Below, piece by piece: positions 8,003 through 18,151 of a stretch of 64,000 nt of DNA. A program made the translations under genes and the position numbers. The notes below the pieces were generated by a model. It was given only the letters and a program-made list of their open reading frames with translations. It was not told the DNA's origin and did not search any database. This DNA is from Photobacterium alginatilyticum (lineage in GTDB: Bacteria > Pseudomonadota > Gammaproteobacteria > Enterobacterales > Vibrionaceae), in NCBI RefSeq assembly GCF_009910675.1, contig NZ_RSEJ01000006.1:1-64000 (forward strand), written 5' to 3'. Position 1 is the first letter of the stretch. Every line of letters begins with the position of its first letter.

Positions 8003-10135
8003 GTGAAAACAATCAATCTAATAAATACCGCGATATTACGTGTAATCTTGCTTTGTTCACTCTTCCTCGGAGGGATTGCACCGGCTAATGCACTGTTTGT
8101 CAGCCCGCCCAAAGACCCTATTCCCCTTATCAAAGAAACTTTTCCGACCGCGACTCGTATTGAAGACAAACAGGGCGAGCCCCCGGTATGGCAGGTCTAC
8201 CGCGGTGATGACATTTTAGGTTATGCCTTTGAAACCAATGATATAGCAGAAATACCCGCCTACTCCGGTGAACCAGTCAACATGCTGGTAGCCATCGATC
8301 CCAACGGGGATTACCTGACAGCCAAAGTACTTGAACACCATGAACCGATTATTTTGGCAGGTATTCCGGAGCAAAAACTATGGCGATTCGCCGATCAATA
8401 CACCGGCTTGTCCGTCAAAGACAGAATCAAAGTCGGCGGTAACGAGAATCAGGGCTATGTCGCGGTTGATGGTCTGTCCGGGGCAACCGTAACTGTTATG
8501 GTAATGAATGTAGCCATCACCAAGGCTGCAACAAAAGTAGCTCAGTCACTGGGCATTGTTAAGAAAGAACAAGGCATCATTCAACCACCCTCCACCATAC
8601 ACCAGGATCAGTTTGAAAAAGCCAACTGGCTCCAGCTAACCGGCGATGGCTCCATCCGCAAGCTCTACCTTACCAACGAGAAAATCGATGAAGCCTTTGT
8701 TGGTACCGAGGCCGAGCACGTTGATAACGCGCCGGCCGATGAGAAACAGGAGATGTTTGCCGAAATCTACTACGCACTGGCCGACGTACCGACCATCGGC
8801 CGCAACCTGTTCGGTGACGCCGACTACGAGTGGTTGACCTCTTCCCTAAAACCCGGAGAGCATTTAGTCGCCGTACTGGGCAACGGCTATTCGTTCAAAG
8901 GCTCAGGTTATGTACGTGGCGGGATCTTCGATCGTATCCAAATCCACCAGGGCGAAAATGAAGTTTCGTTTCGCGATCTCGACCACAACCGAGTTACCGA
9001 TCTCTATATCGACGGTGCGCCATCATTCCAGGAAATGTCAGTATTTCGGGTCCAGGCGCACCATGAGCTTGATCCCGGTGCCAGCTGGCAGCTTGAGCTA
9101 CTGGTCAGACGCCAGACGGGTCCGATCGACAGCATTTTTACCAGCTTCAAGGGCAGCTACGACATGTTGGAAAAATATGTCGACACCCCACCAGCTATTA
9201 TTCCCGAACCAGAGCTGTCACTCACCCAGCAGGTATGGAAAGAGCGCCAGGTCGAGGTGGTTATCCTGCTCGCGTTGCTAGGCGTGCTGCTGCTGATCCT
9301 GTTCTTCCAGGACATACTGGTGCGCCACCCGACCTTTGTTCATAACCTGCGTCATGGCTTCCTGGCTGTCACCGTGGTATTTATTGGCTGGGCATGGAGC
9401 GGGCAGCTATCAGTGGTGAATGTGTTCACCTTCTTGCAGGCGCTTATGAGTGACTTCTCGTGGGATCTATTCCTGCTTGATCCGATTATTTTCACTCTGT
9501 GGTGTGCAGCAGCCGTTACTGTTCTACTGTGGGGGCGCGCAGTGTATTGTGGCTGGCTGTGTCCTTTCGGGGCACTTCAGGAGCTGGTCAATCAGTTCGC
9601 CCGTCACTTTAGAATTCCTCAATTTGAATTGCCTTACGCAGTACATGAACGTTTGTGGGCAATCAAGTACCTGATCCTGCTGATTCTGTTCGGGATCTCT
9701 CTCGATTCGCTGGCTCTGGCTGAGCAATTCGCTGAAATCGAGCCGTTCAAGACAACCTTCTTACTGAAATTCGACCGGGAGTGGCCGTTCATTGCCTGGG
9801 CTGCATTTCTGATCCTAATTAACCTGATTAATCGCAAACCTTTCTGCCGCTACCTATGTCCACTGGGTGCCGCCTTATCGGTAACCAGCGGTATGCGCCT
9901 GTTTAGCTGGCTGAAACGTCGCCCTGACTGCGGCACGCCCTGTAAGACCTGTGCCAAGGAATGTGAAATTCAGGCAATTCAGCCTGACGGAGAGATCAAT
10001 ATGCGCGAATGCCATTATTGCCTCGATTGCCAAATTACCTATTACAACGAAGAGAAATGCCCGCCGCTTAAGAAGCTGGCGCGCAAAAAACGCCGGAACA
10101 GTGAACTGGATATCCCCGTCACTGTTACCGACTAG
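8003..10135 (+). CDS. nosR: NosR, membrane flavo-iron-sulfur protein for N2O reduction
   Basis: A 710-residue polytopic protein needed for nosZ expression and electron supply to nitrous oxide reductase. The GTG at 8003 is preferred over the TTG at 8000 because GGGAG at 7991-7995 lies seven bases before it. A signal sequence (to about residue 30) leads into a periplasmic FMN-binding domain whose DGLSGATVT motif near residue 156 marks covalent flavinylation at Thr by ApbE. Several transmembrane helices follow. Cytoplasmic CGWLCP and CRYLCP motifs (near residues 515 and 615) and a C-terminal ferredoxin-like set (CGTPCKTCAKEC, CHYCLDC) bind iron-sulfur clusters. It is first in nosRZDFYL. Confidence 0.96.
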   Translation: MKTINLINTAILRVILLCSLFLGGIAPANALFVSPPKDPIPLIKETFPTATRIEDKQGEPPVWQVYRGDDILGYAFETNDIAEIPAYSGEPVNMLVAIDPNGDYLTAKVLEHHEPIILAGIPEQKLWRFADQYTGLSVKDRIKVGGNENQGYVAVDGLSGATVTVMVMNVAITKAATKVAQSLGIVKKEQGIIQPPSTIHQDQFEKANWLQLTGDGSIRKLYLTNEKIDEAFVGTEAEHVDNAPADEKQEMFAEIYYALADVPTIGRNLFGDADYEWLTSSLKPGEHLVAVLGNGYSFKGSGYVRGGIFDRIQIHQGENEVSFRDLDHNRVTDLYIDGAPSFQEMSVFRVQAHHELDPGASWQLELLVRRQTGPIDSIFTSFKGSYDMLEKYVDTPPAIIPEPELSLTQQVWKERQVEVVILLALLGVLLLILFFQDILVRHPTFVHNLRHGFLAVTVVFIGWAWSGQLSVVNVFTFLQALMSDFSWDLFLLDPIIFTLWCAAAVTVLLWGRAVYCGWLCPFGALQELVNQFARHFRIPQFELPYAVHERLWAIKYLILLILFGISLDSLALAEQFAEIEPFKTTFLLKFDREWPFIAWAAFLILINLINRKPFCRYLCPLGAALSVTSGMRLFSWLKRRPDCGTPCKTCAKECEIQAIQPDGEINMRECHYCLDCQITYYNEEKCPPLKKLARKKRRNSELDIPVTVTD

Positions 10136-10263
10136 CAACACCTAGATACCGAATAAGTTCCGAGTAAAAAGGAAACACGAGTAGAAGACAATCCATCAAG
10201 TACTGATGTCCCTACAACTATTAATAACCGTGGCGTGTATAAAAACGGTATGGAGAGCCAACC

Positions 10264-12168
10264 ATGAGTGACAACAAGAACAATGATCTGATAGAGCAAC
10301 CTCATCAAGACACATTGCCAAACGAGGAAAGGCGTAAATTTTTCGGCAAGACAGCCGCTATCGGACTAGGTGCAGCCGTTGCCCCGATGTCGGCAGCCAT
10401 GTTTGCCTCAATGGCCCAGGCCAAGGCATCGGAAGCCGCAAACAGCGCGTTTATTCATCCGGGCGATTTGGATGAGTACTATGGCTTCTGGAGTGGCGGT
10501 CACTCAGGTGAGGTACGTATTCTGGGCTTGCCTTCAATGCGTGAGCTAATGCGTATTCCGGTCTTTAACACTGACAGTGCTACCGGGTGGGGTCTCACCA
10601 ACGAGAGTAAGCGAATCAAAGGTGACAGCGCCGATATGCTGGCCGGGGATTCGCACCACCCGCACATGAGTATGACGGACGGCCGCTATAACGGTAAATA
10701 CGTTTTCATCAATGACAAAGCCAACAGCCGCGTTGCGCGTATCCGCTGTAATGTGATGAAAACGGATAAGATGCTGACTATTCCGAATGTCCAGGCTATC
10801 CACGGCTTGCGGGTTCAAAAAGTGCCTGAAACCAAGTACGTGATCTGTAACGGTGAGTTTGAAATCCCGATGAACAATGACGGTAAGGCGACGCTGGAAG
10901 ATGTCAGCACCTACCGCTCACTGTTTAACGTGATTGATGCCGAGAAGATGGAGGTCGCTTTCCAGGTGATGGTCGACGGCAACCTCGACAATACCGATGC
11001 CGACTACGACGGCAAATACTTCGCTTCGACATGCTATAACTCCGAAATGGGTATGACGCTGGGCGAAATGATCACCGCCGAACGTGACCACGTGGTCGTT
11101 TTCAATCTCGAACGCTGTGAGGCGGCACTCAAGGCCGGTGAATTCAAAACCTACAACGGTAACGATGTACCGGTACTGGATGGCCGCAAGGGCTCCGAGC
11201 TGACCCGTTACATTCCGGTACCTAAGTCCCCGCACGGACTGAATACGTCCTCTGACGGTAAATACTTCGTCGCCAACGGCAAGCTATCCCCGACCGTATC
11301 TGTGATTGCCATCAACAAACTGGATGACCTGTTTAGTGACAAGATCAAACCACGTGATGCTATCGTAGCCGAGCCTGAACTAGGCCTTGGTCCACTTCAC
11401 ACCGCTTTTGATAACCGTGGCAATGCCTACACCACCCTGTTCCTCGATAGCCAGATTGCCAAGTGGAACGTCGAAGATGCCATCAAGGCCTACAACGGTG
11501 AAAAGGTAAACTACATTCGCCAGAAGCTGGATGTGCACTATCAGCCGGGTCACAACCATACATCTCAGGGTGAGACACGCGACGCCGACGGCAAATGGCT
11601 CATCTCTCTTTGTAAGTTCTCGAAAGACCGCTTCCTGCCTGTCGGCCCGTTGCGTCCAGAAAATGATCAGCTGATCGATATCTCCGGCGACGAAATGAAG
11701 CTGGTCCACGACGGACCGACCTATGCCGAACCGCATGACTGTATGATTGTTCACCGCAGCAAGGTCAAGCCGCAGAAGCTGTGGACCCGTGATGATCCAA
11801 TCTTCGCCGAGACCCTGGCGATGGCTGAGAAAGACGGTGTCGATGTCATGACCCAGAACAAGGTGATCCGTGACGGCAACAAGGTACGCGTCTACATGAC
11901 CTCGGTTGCACCGAACTTCGGACTCACAGAGTTCAAGGTCAAGCTGGGCGACGAGGTCACCATGGTTGTCACCAACCTTGATATGGTTGAGGACGTCACC
12001 CACGGGTTCTGTATGACCAACCATGGAGTACAGATGGAAATCGGCCCACAGGCAACGGCTTCCATTACCTTCATCGCCAACAAGCCGGGAGTCCAATGGT
12101 ACTACTGTAACTGGTTCTGTCATGCGCTCCACATGGAAATGCGCGGCCGGATGCTGGTTGAAGCCTGA
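10264..12168 (+). CDS. nosZ: Nitrous-oxide reductase NosZ, clade I (Tat-exported)
   Basis: A 634-residue periplasmic copper enzyme that reduces N2O to N2. RRKFFGKTA at residues 23-31 is a twin-arginine signal, which marks the clade I form. A beta-propeller domain with conserved His clusters (for example HHPHMS) binds the CuZ site. The C-terminal cupredoxin domain ends with [12 protein letters not shown], supplying CuA ligands Cys615, Cys619, His623 and Met626. GGAGAG precedes the ATG. The gap to nosR is 128 bases, so a separate nosZ promoter is possible. A hairpin just after the stop could stabilise or partly terminate the nosZ message. Confidence 0.97.
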   Translation: MSDNKNNDLIEQPHQDTLPNEERRKFFGKTAAIGLGAAVAPMSAAMFASMAQAKASEAANSAFIHPGDLDEYYGFWSGGHSGEVRILGLPSMRELMRIPVFNTDSATGWGLTNESKRIKGDSADMLAGDSHHPHMSMTDGRYNGKYVFINDKANSRVARIRCNVMKTDKMLTIPNVQAIHGLRVQKVPETKYVICNGEFEIPMNNDGKATLEDVSTYRSLFNVIDAEKMEVAFQVMVDGNLDNTDADYDGKYFASTCYNSEMGMTLGEMITAERDHVVVFNLERCEAALKAGEFKTYNGNDVPVLDGRKGSELTRYIPVPKSPHGLNTSSDGKYFVANGKLSPTVSVIAINKLDDLFSDKIKPRDAIVAEPELGLGPLHTAFDNRGNAYTTLFLDSQIAKWNVEDAIKAYNGEKVNYIRQKLDVHYQPGHNHTSQGETRDADGKWLISLCKFSKDRFLPVGPLRPENDQLIDISGDEMKLVHDGPTYAEPHDCMIVHRSKVKPQKLWTRDDPIFAETLAMAEKDGVDVMTQNKVIRDGNKVRVYMTSVAPNFGLTEFKVKLGDEVTMVVTNLDMVEDVTHGFCMTNHGVQMEIGPQATASITFIANKPGVQWYYCNWFCHALHMEMRGRMLVEA

Positions 12169-12208
12169 TCGGCGAATACGGTTAGCATCAAGGGCTAATC
12201 AGACCGAT

Positions 12209-12233
12209 AAAGTGCCGGCCAGTCCGGCACTTT
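12209..12233 (+). terminator. Hairpin between nosZ and nosD
   Basis: AAAGTGCCGG and CCGGCACTTT form a perfect 10-bp stem with a five-base loop, followed by ATT. The tail is too poor in T for a strong terminator. In an operon this could act as a partial terminator or 3'-end stabiliser, giving more nosZ than nosDFY message. Confidence 0.65.
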
Positions 12234-12262
12234 ATTCCCATCCCCAGGAAGTTAAGCTGCCG

Positions 12263-13600
12263 ATGATAAAACCGCTAATTACTCTGTTGGCCCTGGCCTT
12301 ATTCCAGCCTGTTGTATTGGCCAAAACACTACAGGTCAGCGTTGACGATAACCTGCAGACCGTTCTCGACTCAGCTTCAAAAGGCGATGTCGTCTCACTT
12401 GATGCCGGTGAATATCAAGGTAATTTCATTCTTCGTCAGGCTATTACCCTCACAGGGAACAATGTCGCCACAATTAACGCCGGCGGCAAGGGCCATGCCC
12501 TGCTACTCAAAAGCTCCGACATCCTGATTGAAGATCTCACCATCATCAACTGGGGCAGCGACTTAACGGCACAAAATGCCGGTATCTATTCCGATAAGAA
12601 AGCCAACAACCTGATCATTCGCAACAACAAACTACGGGGAGACGGTTTTGGCATCTGGCTACAAAGCGGAAAACACATCAAGGTCGAAGGCAACGAGGTA
12701 GAAGGTAACCCCACCCTTCGTTCAGCCGACAGAGGCAACGGCATTCAACTGTCAAAGGTGGAAGATGTCGAAGTCACCGGCAACACCGTCAGCAAGACCC
12801 GCGACGGCCTGTATATTATCGCCAGTCAGTACAATGTATTAAAAAACAATACCATGCATGACCTGCGCTACGGGATCCACTATATGTACTCCCACAGCAA
12901 CGAAGTGCTGGATAATCTGGCCTACAACACCCGGGCCGGCTATGCCCTGATGAGCTCGCGCAAGCTGACTGTAAGGGGCAACGAAACCCGTGACAGCGAA
13001 GACTACGGGTTCCTGATGAATTTCATTACCTATTCCGACATCAGCTACAATCGCATTACCAATGTCTGGACCAAGCCTGAAAACAAGGTTCTGGGCCGCG
13101 ACGGCAAGGGGCTGTTTGTCTACAACTCCGGCTATAACACAATCAGCTACAACACAATCGATACCGCCGAGATAGGCATTCACCTCACGGCCGGGTCGGA
13201 GAACGTCAAGGTCTTCGGCAATAGCTTCATCAACAACCCGGTGCAAGTGAAATATGTCTCCAACCGCGAACAGGAATGGAGCCAGGAGGGAGTCGGTAAT
13301 TTCTGGAGCAACTACCTAGGCTGGGACTTAGACAATAACGGCCGAGGAGACACTCCCTTCGAGCCCAACGACGGCATCGACAAGCTTATCTGGCAGTACC
13401 CTGAAGCCAAGGTGCTACTCGATAGCCCGGCCATTCTGATGCTGCGCTGGATCCAAAAGCAATTTCCGGTACTTAAGCCCGCTGGTGTAAGAGACAGCTT
13501 TCCGCTGATGACCGTACCGTCAGCCTCCGACGACACGCTGTTCAGCCAGCCGCAATCAACCAAAACCATGCCGCCGATTCCAGACCAAACTGCGGGGTAA
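12263..13600 (+). CDS. nosD: NosD, periplasmic copper-site maturation factor
   Basis: About 445 residues. The ATG at 12263 gives a clean signal peptide (MIKPLITLLALALFQPVVLA). The mature protein consists of repeated right-handed parallel beta-helix (CASH) coils with recurring Asn-rich turns such as ITLTGNNVATI, LRGNETRDS and ISYNTID. With NosF and NosY, NosD delivers sulfide and copper for assembly of the CuZ site in NosZ. It is followed ten bases later by nosF, so translation is probably coordinated. Confidence 0.95.
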   Translation: MIKPLITLLALALFQPVVLAKTLQVSVDDNLQTVLDSASKGDVVSLDAGEYQGNFILRQAITLTGNNVATINAGGKGHALLLKSSDILIEDLTIINWGSDLTAQNAGIYSDKKANNLIIRNNKLRGDGFGIWLQSGKHIKVEGNEVEGNPTLRSADRGNGIQLSKVEDVEVTGNTVSKTRDGLYIIASQYNVLKNNTMHDLRYGIHYMYSHSNEVLDNLAYNTRAGYALMSSRKLTVRGNETRDSEDYGFLMNFITYSDISYNRITNVWTKPENKVLGRDGKGLFVYNSGYNTISYNTIDTAEIGIHLTAGSENVKVFGNSFINNPVQVKYVSNREQEWSQEGVGNFWSNYLGWDLDNNGRGDTPFEPNDGIDKLIWQYPEAKVLLDSPAILMLRWIQKQFPVLKPAGVRDSFPLMTVPSASDDTLFSQPQSTKTMPPIPDQTAG

Positions 13601-13610
13601 CAGGATTTCT

Positions 13611-14603
13611 ATGACGACATCTAACAAAGCGACCGCTCCGATCGTGTCATTGCGCAATACGGGCAAGCACTACCAGCAGGTTGAAGCACTGAACAATATC
13701 AACCTGCAACTGGATCCCGGTGAGGTTCTCGGCCTGTTCGGCCACAACGGTGCCGGCAAGACCACCATGATGAAACTCATCCTTGGTGTAATCGAGGCCA
13801 GCCACGGTGAGGTAGAGGTATTTGGCATTGATCCAAAATCCAAGCAGGCCTGGCACAGCAGGCGACAGATCGGCTATTTGCCGGAAAATGTCAGCTTCTA
13901 TGATCACCTGACCGGGCTTGAGGTTCTCACCTATTTTTCTCGACTAAAATCGGCAGACAAAAAACAGGTCATCGCCCTGCTGGATCAAGTCGGGCTCACT
14001 GCCGCCATGAAGCGTAAGGTCAAAACCTACTCCAAGGGCATGCGCCAGCGACTGGGGCTGGCACAGGCCTTCCTGGGCAAGCCCAAACTGCTGTTGCTCG
14101 ATGAGCCCACAGTCGGTCTCGACCCCATTGCCACCAAAGAGTTCTACCAAACGGTCGATGCGCTGAAAAGTAACGGGGCCAGTATCATCCTGTGCTCGCA
14201 TATTCTGCCGGGTGTCGAGCAGCATATCGACCGGGCGATGATTTTATCAGGCGGCCAGCAACGGGCTATGGGCACATTAGCTCAGCTACGCGAACAAGCC
14301 AACCTACCTGTTGCAATCCACACTCAGGGACTTGGCAAAACACTGCAGGATGATCCCCTCCTCAGCCCATACCGAGCCGGAGAGAACCGATTAAATGTGC
14401 CCGAGAGCGACAAGCTGACCGTGATCCGTAAACTGCTCGAATACAACCAGATTGCCGATCTGCAAATCGAACCAGCCAACCTCGACCAGCTTTACCAGTA
14501 TTATCTCAACGATAACATGTGCTATGGCTCGTCAGTTTCCGACCAGAAAGAAATCCCCGATCAATCGGCCACAACAACCAACTCGGAGGCCATCAGCTCA
14601 TGA
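13611..14603 (+). CDS. nosF: NosF, ABC transporter ATPase for NosZ maturation
   Basis: A 330-residue cytoplasmic ATPase. Walker A is GHNGAGKTT near residue 44, the signature is YSKGMRQRLGLAQ, Walker B is LLLLDEPTVGLDP, and the switch region is CSHIL. The roughly 30-residue C-terminal tail (rich in Ser, Asn and Thr) is longer than usual for the family. NosF powers the NosDFY complex that supplies NosZ with material for CuZ. Its stop overlaps the nosY start by four bases. Confidence 0.95.
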   Translation: MTTSNKATAPIVSLRNTGKHYQQVEALNNINLQLDPGEVLGLFGHNGAGKTTMMKLILGVIEASHGEVEVFGIDPKSKQAWHSRRQIGYLPENVSFYDHLTGLEVLTYFSRLKSADKKQVIALLDQVGLTAAMKRKVKTYSKGMRQRLGLAQAFLGKPKLLLLDEPTVGLDPIATKEFYQTVDALKSNGASIILCSHILPGVEQHIDRAMILSGGQQRAMGTLAQLREQANLPVAIHTQGLGKTLQDDPLLSPYRAGENRLNVPESDKLTVIRKLLEYNQIADLQIEPANLDQLYQYYLNDNMCYGSSVSDQKEIPDQSATTTNSEAISS

Positions 14604-15418
14604 ATCCTGTTTTTGCCGTTGCAATTAAAGAGTTTCAGGACGGCCTGCGAAACCGCTGGCTAATATCTATCACCCTGATCTTTGCGGTCCTTTCATTAGG
14701 ACTGAGTTATTACGGCTCGGTCGCATCCGGGCAGTTAGGCGTCGCCTCCCTGTCTTCGACCATCGCCAGCCTCTCCAGCCTTGCGGTATTTCTGATCCCG
14801 CTCATCGCATTGCTGCTCAGCTACGACAGCTTTGTCGGTGAACAGGAGTCCGGTACCTTACTATTGTTGCTCACCTATCCTATCAGCCATGTTCAATTGC
14901 TGATCGGAAAGTTCCTGGGTCAGGGTGCCATCATTTCACTGGCTACCGGTCTTGGCTTTGGTAGCGCCGCCTTATTGCTTGCCATCCAGTCTGACTTTGC
15001 TGCAGTTGTCCCGGCTTTCGGCCTGTTCATCCTCACGGCCACCCTGCTTGGCCTTTGCTTTATTGCCATCGCCTATGTGATTAGCCTGGCGGTATCAGAG
15101 AAATCCAAAGCGGCAGGCATTGCGCTGATGATCTGGTTTTTCTTTGTATTGGTATTCGATCTAGCCCTGCTGGCCATTTTGGTCGGGGTGGAAGAAGGGC
15201 TGTCGCAGCAACACCTGGTCCAGTTGATGATGTTCAACCCAACGGATTTATTCCGACTCATCAACCTCGCCGCTCTAAACACTGAGGATGTCAACGGTGT
15301 ACTGGCTGTTGCCATCGACCAAAGCCATTCTCCCGCCAGCATGCTCTTACTCATGCTCGGCTGGGTGGTCACACCGCTGGTTGTCGCCGCCCTGGTCTTT
15401 AAAAAGAAAAAGCTATAA
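14600..15418 (+). CDS. nosY: NosY, ABC permease of the NosDFY complex
   Basis: About 272 residues starting at ATG 14600, which shares four bases with the nosF stop codon (ATGA) and indicates translational coupling. A longer frame from 14519 would add 27 unlikely residues. The protein has six hydrophobic helices and the N-terminal cytoplasmic stretch AVAIKEFQDGLRNRW typical of NosY/ABC-2 permeases. It partners NosF and NosD at the inner membrane. Confidence 0.94.
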   Translation: MNPVFAVAIKEFQDGLRNRWLISITLIFAVLSLGLSYYGSVASGQLGVASLSSTIASLSSLAVFLIPLIALLLSYDSFVGEQESGTLLLLLTYPISHVQLLIGKFLGQGAIISLATGLGFGSAALLLAIQSDFAAVVPAFGLFILTATLLGLCFIAIAYVISLAVSEKSKAAGIALMIWFFFVLVFDLALLAILVGVEEGLSQQHLVQLMMFNPTDLFRLINLAALNTEDVNGVLAVAIDQSHSPASMLLLMLGWVVTPLVVAALVFKKKKL

Positions 15419-15474
15419 AGCAAATAACTCAAAATAATTAAGCACTTAATGATTGAATCAGTAAGGAAACAAAC

Positions 15475-15975
15475 ATGCGTACTTTATCCCCTCTAAAAAC
15501 TGTGAGTGTTGCCCTAATACTTGTATTGGGCGTCGCCTGCAGCGAGCAAGAATCGGCGGATCAAGCCATGGTGCGGCAAGCCGTGGCAATCGAGCAGGCC
15601 GATGAGTGCCACCTCTGTGGCATGATCATCAGTAACTTCCCGGGGCCGAAAGGGGAGAACTTCAGCAAGTCTTCCGATACTGTGAACAAGTTCTGCTCGA
15701 CCCGAGATCTATTCAGCTTTGTTCTGCAGCCGGAAAACAAGCGTCAGGTCAAAGAGATCTATGTTCATGATATGAGCAAGACACCTTGGCAGCGTCCGGA
15801 AGATGAGTACTTTATCGATGCCCGCGAGGCCTGGTTTGTGATCGGCTCTGAGAAGAGAGGGGCAATGGGCAAAACACTGGCCAGTTTTGCCCAGAAATCT
15901 GATGCCGAAGTGTTCATCAAAGAGTTCGGCGGCCAGCTATATCGCTTTGACGATATTACGATTGATGTCCTTTAA
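15475..15975 (+). CDS. nosL: NosL, copper-binding lipoprotein
   Basis: A 166-residue lipoprotein. The lipobox LGVAC gives Cys22 as lipidation site. CHLCGM at residues 45-50 is the Cu(I)-binding motif of NosL, a chaperone that supplies copper to apo-NosZ. AAGGAA precedes the ATG. It is the last nos gene; no nosX or cytochrome gene follows. A hairpin lies at 16004. Confidence 0.95.
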   Translation: MRTLSPLKTVSVALILVLGVACSEQESADQAMVRQAVAIEQADECHLCGMIISNFPGPKGENFSKSSDTVNKFCSTRDLFSFVLQPENKRQVKEIYVHDMSKTPWQRPEDEYFIDAREAWFVIGSEKRGAMGKTLASFAQKSDAEVFIKEFGGQLYRFDDITIDVL

Positions 15976-16003
15976 CCCCAGCCAACCGCAATAGCCTACT
16001 GAA

Positions 16004-16029
16004 ACAAGCCCGAAACCCACCGGGCTTGT
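16004..16029 (+). terminator. Hairpin after nosL
   Basis: ACAAGCCCG and CGGGCTTGT form a 9-bp stem about 29 bases after the nosL stop. No clear T run follows, so it is a weak or Rho-assisted terminator for the nos operon. Confidence 0.6.
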
Positions 16030-16158
16030 ATACCCTCTCATTACTGCGTTTGCAGATCTATTGATACCGTTCATACTTTTTATACATTCCTAAAATAACA
16101 ATGAAAAGCGCAGGCAGGAAACATCAGGCAGCCACCAACTGAAGAAGAGGTAACCACC

Positions 16159-16731
16159 ATGTGCGGACGATTCAGTGTGTCAGGCGGGATGTTCAGCGAA
16201 ATGGTCAGCGAAGAAATCGGCTGCGAGTTCAAAGCCGAGGAAAACCTCGACCTTCGTCCTAGCCAGACCGTATCAACAATTATCTATGTGCAGGGTTCGG
16301 TAGAACAGCAGGATGTACACTGGGGGATCCACCCAAACTGGGCCAAAAAACAAATCATTAACGCGCAGGCCGAAACGGTCAATGAGAAAAAAACCTTCCA
16401 CCACGCGATGCAAAATCACCGCTGCCTCATTCCCTGCAGCGGTTGGTTTGAATGGCATGACGAGGGAGCACCACGCAAGCAGAAGTATCTGTTTAGTCAC
16501 CGGGACGAACGGCCGTTTTATATGGCCGGGATCTGGTTTCCGGGCGATACCCCGCAACTGGTCACGCTGACAACAGCCGCCAATGAGATCTGCCGTCCCT
16601 ACCATGACCGCATGCCGGTACTGATCCCGACCAAAGCCTCCTGGAAATGGCTGGAAGGCAATATTACGGCCATTACGCCGCTGCTCAAAGTCGGCAACAA
16701 GCTCCCTATCACTGTGACTGCAGTTCACTAA
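16159..16731 (+). CDS. SRAP domain protein (YedK/HMCES family)
   Basis: A 190-residue protein beginning MCGRF, whose Cys2 is the nucleophile that crosslinks to abasic sites in single-stranded DNA. NAQAETV and CLIPCSGWFEW, with the conserved Asn and Glu, and the later His in PYHDRMPV complete the SRAP active site. Such proteins shield abasic sites during replication. GAAGAGG precedes the ATG. It appears to be a single-gene unit. It is shorter than E. coli YedK (about 222 residues) but keeps all motifs. Confidence 0.9.
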   Translation: MCGRFSVSGGMFSEMVSEEIGCEFKAEENLDLRPSQTVSTIIYVQGSVEQQDVHWGIHPNWAKKQIINAQAETVNEKKTFHHAMQNHRCLIPCSGWFEWHDEGAPRKQKYLFSHRDERPFYMAGIWFPGDTPQLVTLTTAANEICRPYHDRMPVLIPTKASWKWLEGNITAITPLLKVGNKLPITVTAVH

Positions 16732-16763
16732 TCAGGGCTTTAAGCCGGGAGCGGTTGAGGTAG

Positions 16764-17021
16764 CTAAACCTCAAACTGAATAAAGTGCATCATCAAGTCG
16801 ACATCATTCTGTAGTGACAGCGTATAGCCATTACCGACACCCTGTCCCTTGAATTTCCGTAACACAAAAAACTGCCCCATATCGTAAATAGCGGGATTGG
16901 AGGGGTATCTTCTTACCAACGCAAAACCGGCCAGTTCACTGTCAACATAAATGAAATAGGGGTAATGAGAAACTTCCATATTTCTTCGGTTCCAAACAGT
17001 GACTAAGATATTTGAATGCAC
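16764..17021 (-). pseudogene. Degenerate GNAT acetyltransferase remnant
   Basis: The frame encodes about 85 residues including YPYFIYVDSELAGFALVRR and FFVLRKFKGQGVGNG, which match the centre of GNAT acetyltransferases up to the acetyl-CoA loop Q/RxxGxG/A. The N-terminal third is missing and the sequence after GVG does not continue the family pattern. The only start available is a GTG at 17021 without a ribosome site. It is best read as a gene remnant rather than a working enzyme. Confidence 0.55.
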
Positions 17022-17127
17022 CTCGCAGTTTTGATCTAAAGGCCATCAATGCCTTAATACAAATACATTTGTGCCCAGACAGTTTACTACACTTCACATT
17101 GTCCCCGTCAATGTGAGGGTATTCCCT

Positions 17128-18147
17128 ATGAAACCTGTTCTCTTTTTAGTTCACGGTATGGGGAACCATACCAAGACTTCGTTTAAAACCGAGGTCGTTA
17201 CATCGCTCAATGCGGCCTTGTCCTATTACCCCAACCCAGATACCACCAATATCGAATCGGCCTTTGACGTTATTGTTTTTTCCTACAATGATATTTTCGA
17301 AGACTATCTTGAAAAGCTAAAAAGCGAGTTTGGCGATATTGTTACCGCTGCCAGCTCAATGCCAGAACTCACAAATATTAATGAACTGATTGATTTCAAA
17401 GATGACCTAAAATCAGTTAGCGAAAAAGTCCTCTTCACTACCCATTGGCTTGATGTAGTACTGTATCGCTTTACCATGCTTGGCGAAGCTATCCGGGCCC
17501 GTTTCACCAGCCAGCTGTGCCAACTTATTCGTAGCCGGGGATCCAGCAATGTTCATATCATAGCCCACTCGCTCGGCACCGCAGTTACGCTCGATGCCCT
17601 GAGCATTCTTTATGACAAAAACCTGCTTATCGATCCTACCGATGGCAAACTTAACCCCATCACCAACCGACTGGGCAGCGTGACATATCTGGCCAATGTC
17701 GCCAAAGTACTTGAAGGGGTTGTTCCGGTAGACCAGACTGTCGTCAATCCTTCGGATACTGGTTGCTCAAGCCTTGTCTTTAACATCAACCACAAGCTTG
17801 ATCCCTTCACTATGGTGCGCCCTTACAAGCCAATCGGCCCGCTTTGGACGCAATTAACCAATATCGATGACGAACTGGAACATTTAGCCACCAAGTTCCC
17901 GCATGATGTCGGCAACTACCTCAAAAACCCCATCGTCAATCAACCCTTATTCGAAGTGTATTTCAATAGCCCAAGCTACAGTGACGGCATCGACATTGCC
18001 CTGCGCCAGTTCAAAGCCAATAACAAGCTCGTTGCCGCCAGTGAAGAAGTGATTCAGCTTATTGAGGCACTCAAACAGCCCGGGGGCAACGACTGGCAAC
18101 GCTTCTATTCCGCCTTTAAAACAGTCTACCCATTAATCAAGGAGTAA
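17128..18147 (+). CDS. Alpha/beta hydrolase (lipase-like)
   Basis: About 339 residues. The ATG at 17128 is preferred over the GTG at 17071 because GAGGG lies eight bases before it. LFLVHGMGNH near residue 5 is an oxyanion-hole HG motif, and IIAHSLGTAV is the GxSxG-type nucleophile elbow (A-H-S-L-G, with Ala replacing the first Gly). No signal peptide is visible, so it is probably cytosolic. The fold and Ser are clear; the substrate is not. It is followed four bases later by an exported protein gene, suggesting co-expression. Confidence 0.75.
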   Translation: MKPVLFLVHGMGNHTKTSFKTEVVTSLNAALSYYPNPDTTNIESAFDVIVFSYNDIFEDYLEKLKSEFGDIVTAASSMPELTNINELIDFKDDLKSVSEKVLFTTHWLDVVLYRFTMLGEAIRARFTSQLCQLIRSRGSSNVHIIAHSLGTAVTLDALSILYDKNLLIDPTDGKLNPITNRLGSVTYLANVAKVLEGVVPVDQTVVNPSDTGCSSLVFNINHKLDPFTMVRPYKPIGPLWTQLTNIDDELEHLATKFPHDVGNYLKNPIVNQPLFEVYFNSPSYSDGIDIALRQFKANNKLVAASEEVIQLIEALKQPGGNDWQRFYSAFKTVYPLIKE

Positions 18148-18151
18148 CCAC

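Noticed and set aside
10185..10218. CATCA-N5-TGATG dyad before nosZ as an FNR box
   Set aside because: It lacks the TTGAT-N4-ATCAA pattern; only the box at 7912 was accepted.
11380..12132. 250-residue minus-strand ORF inside nosZ
   Set aside because: Shadow frame of a highly conserved gene; no start signals or family match.
12023..12262. Extended nosD frame beginning inside nosZ
   Set aside because: It overlaps nosZ and the hairpin; ATG 12263 gives a clean signal peptide.
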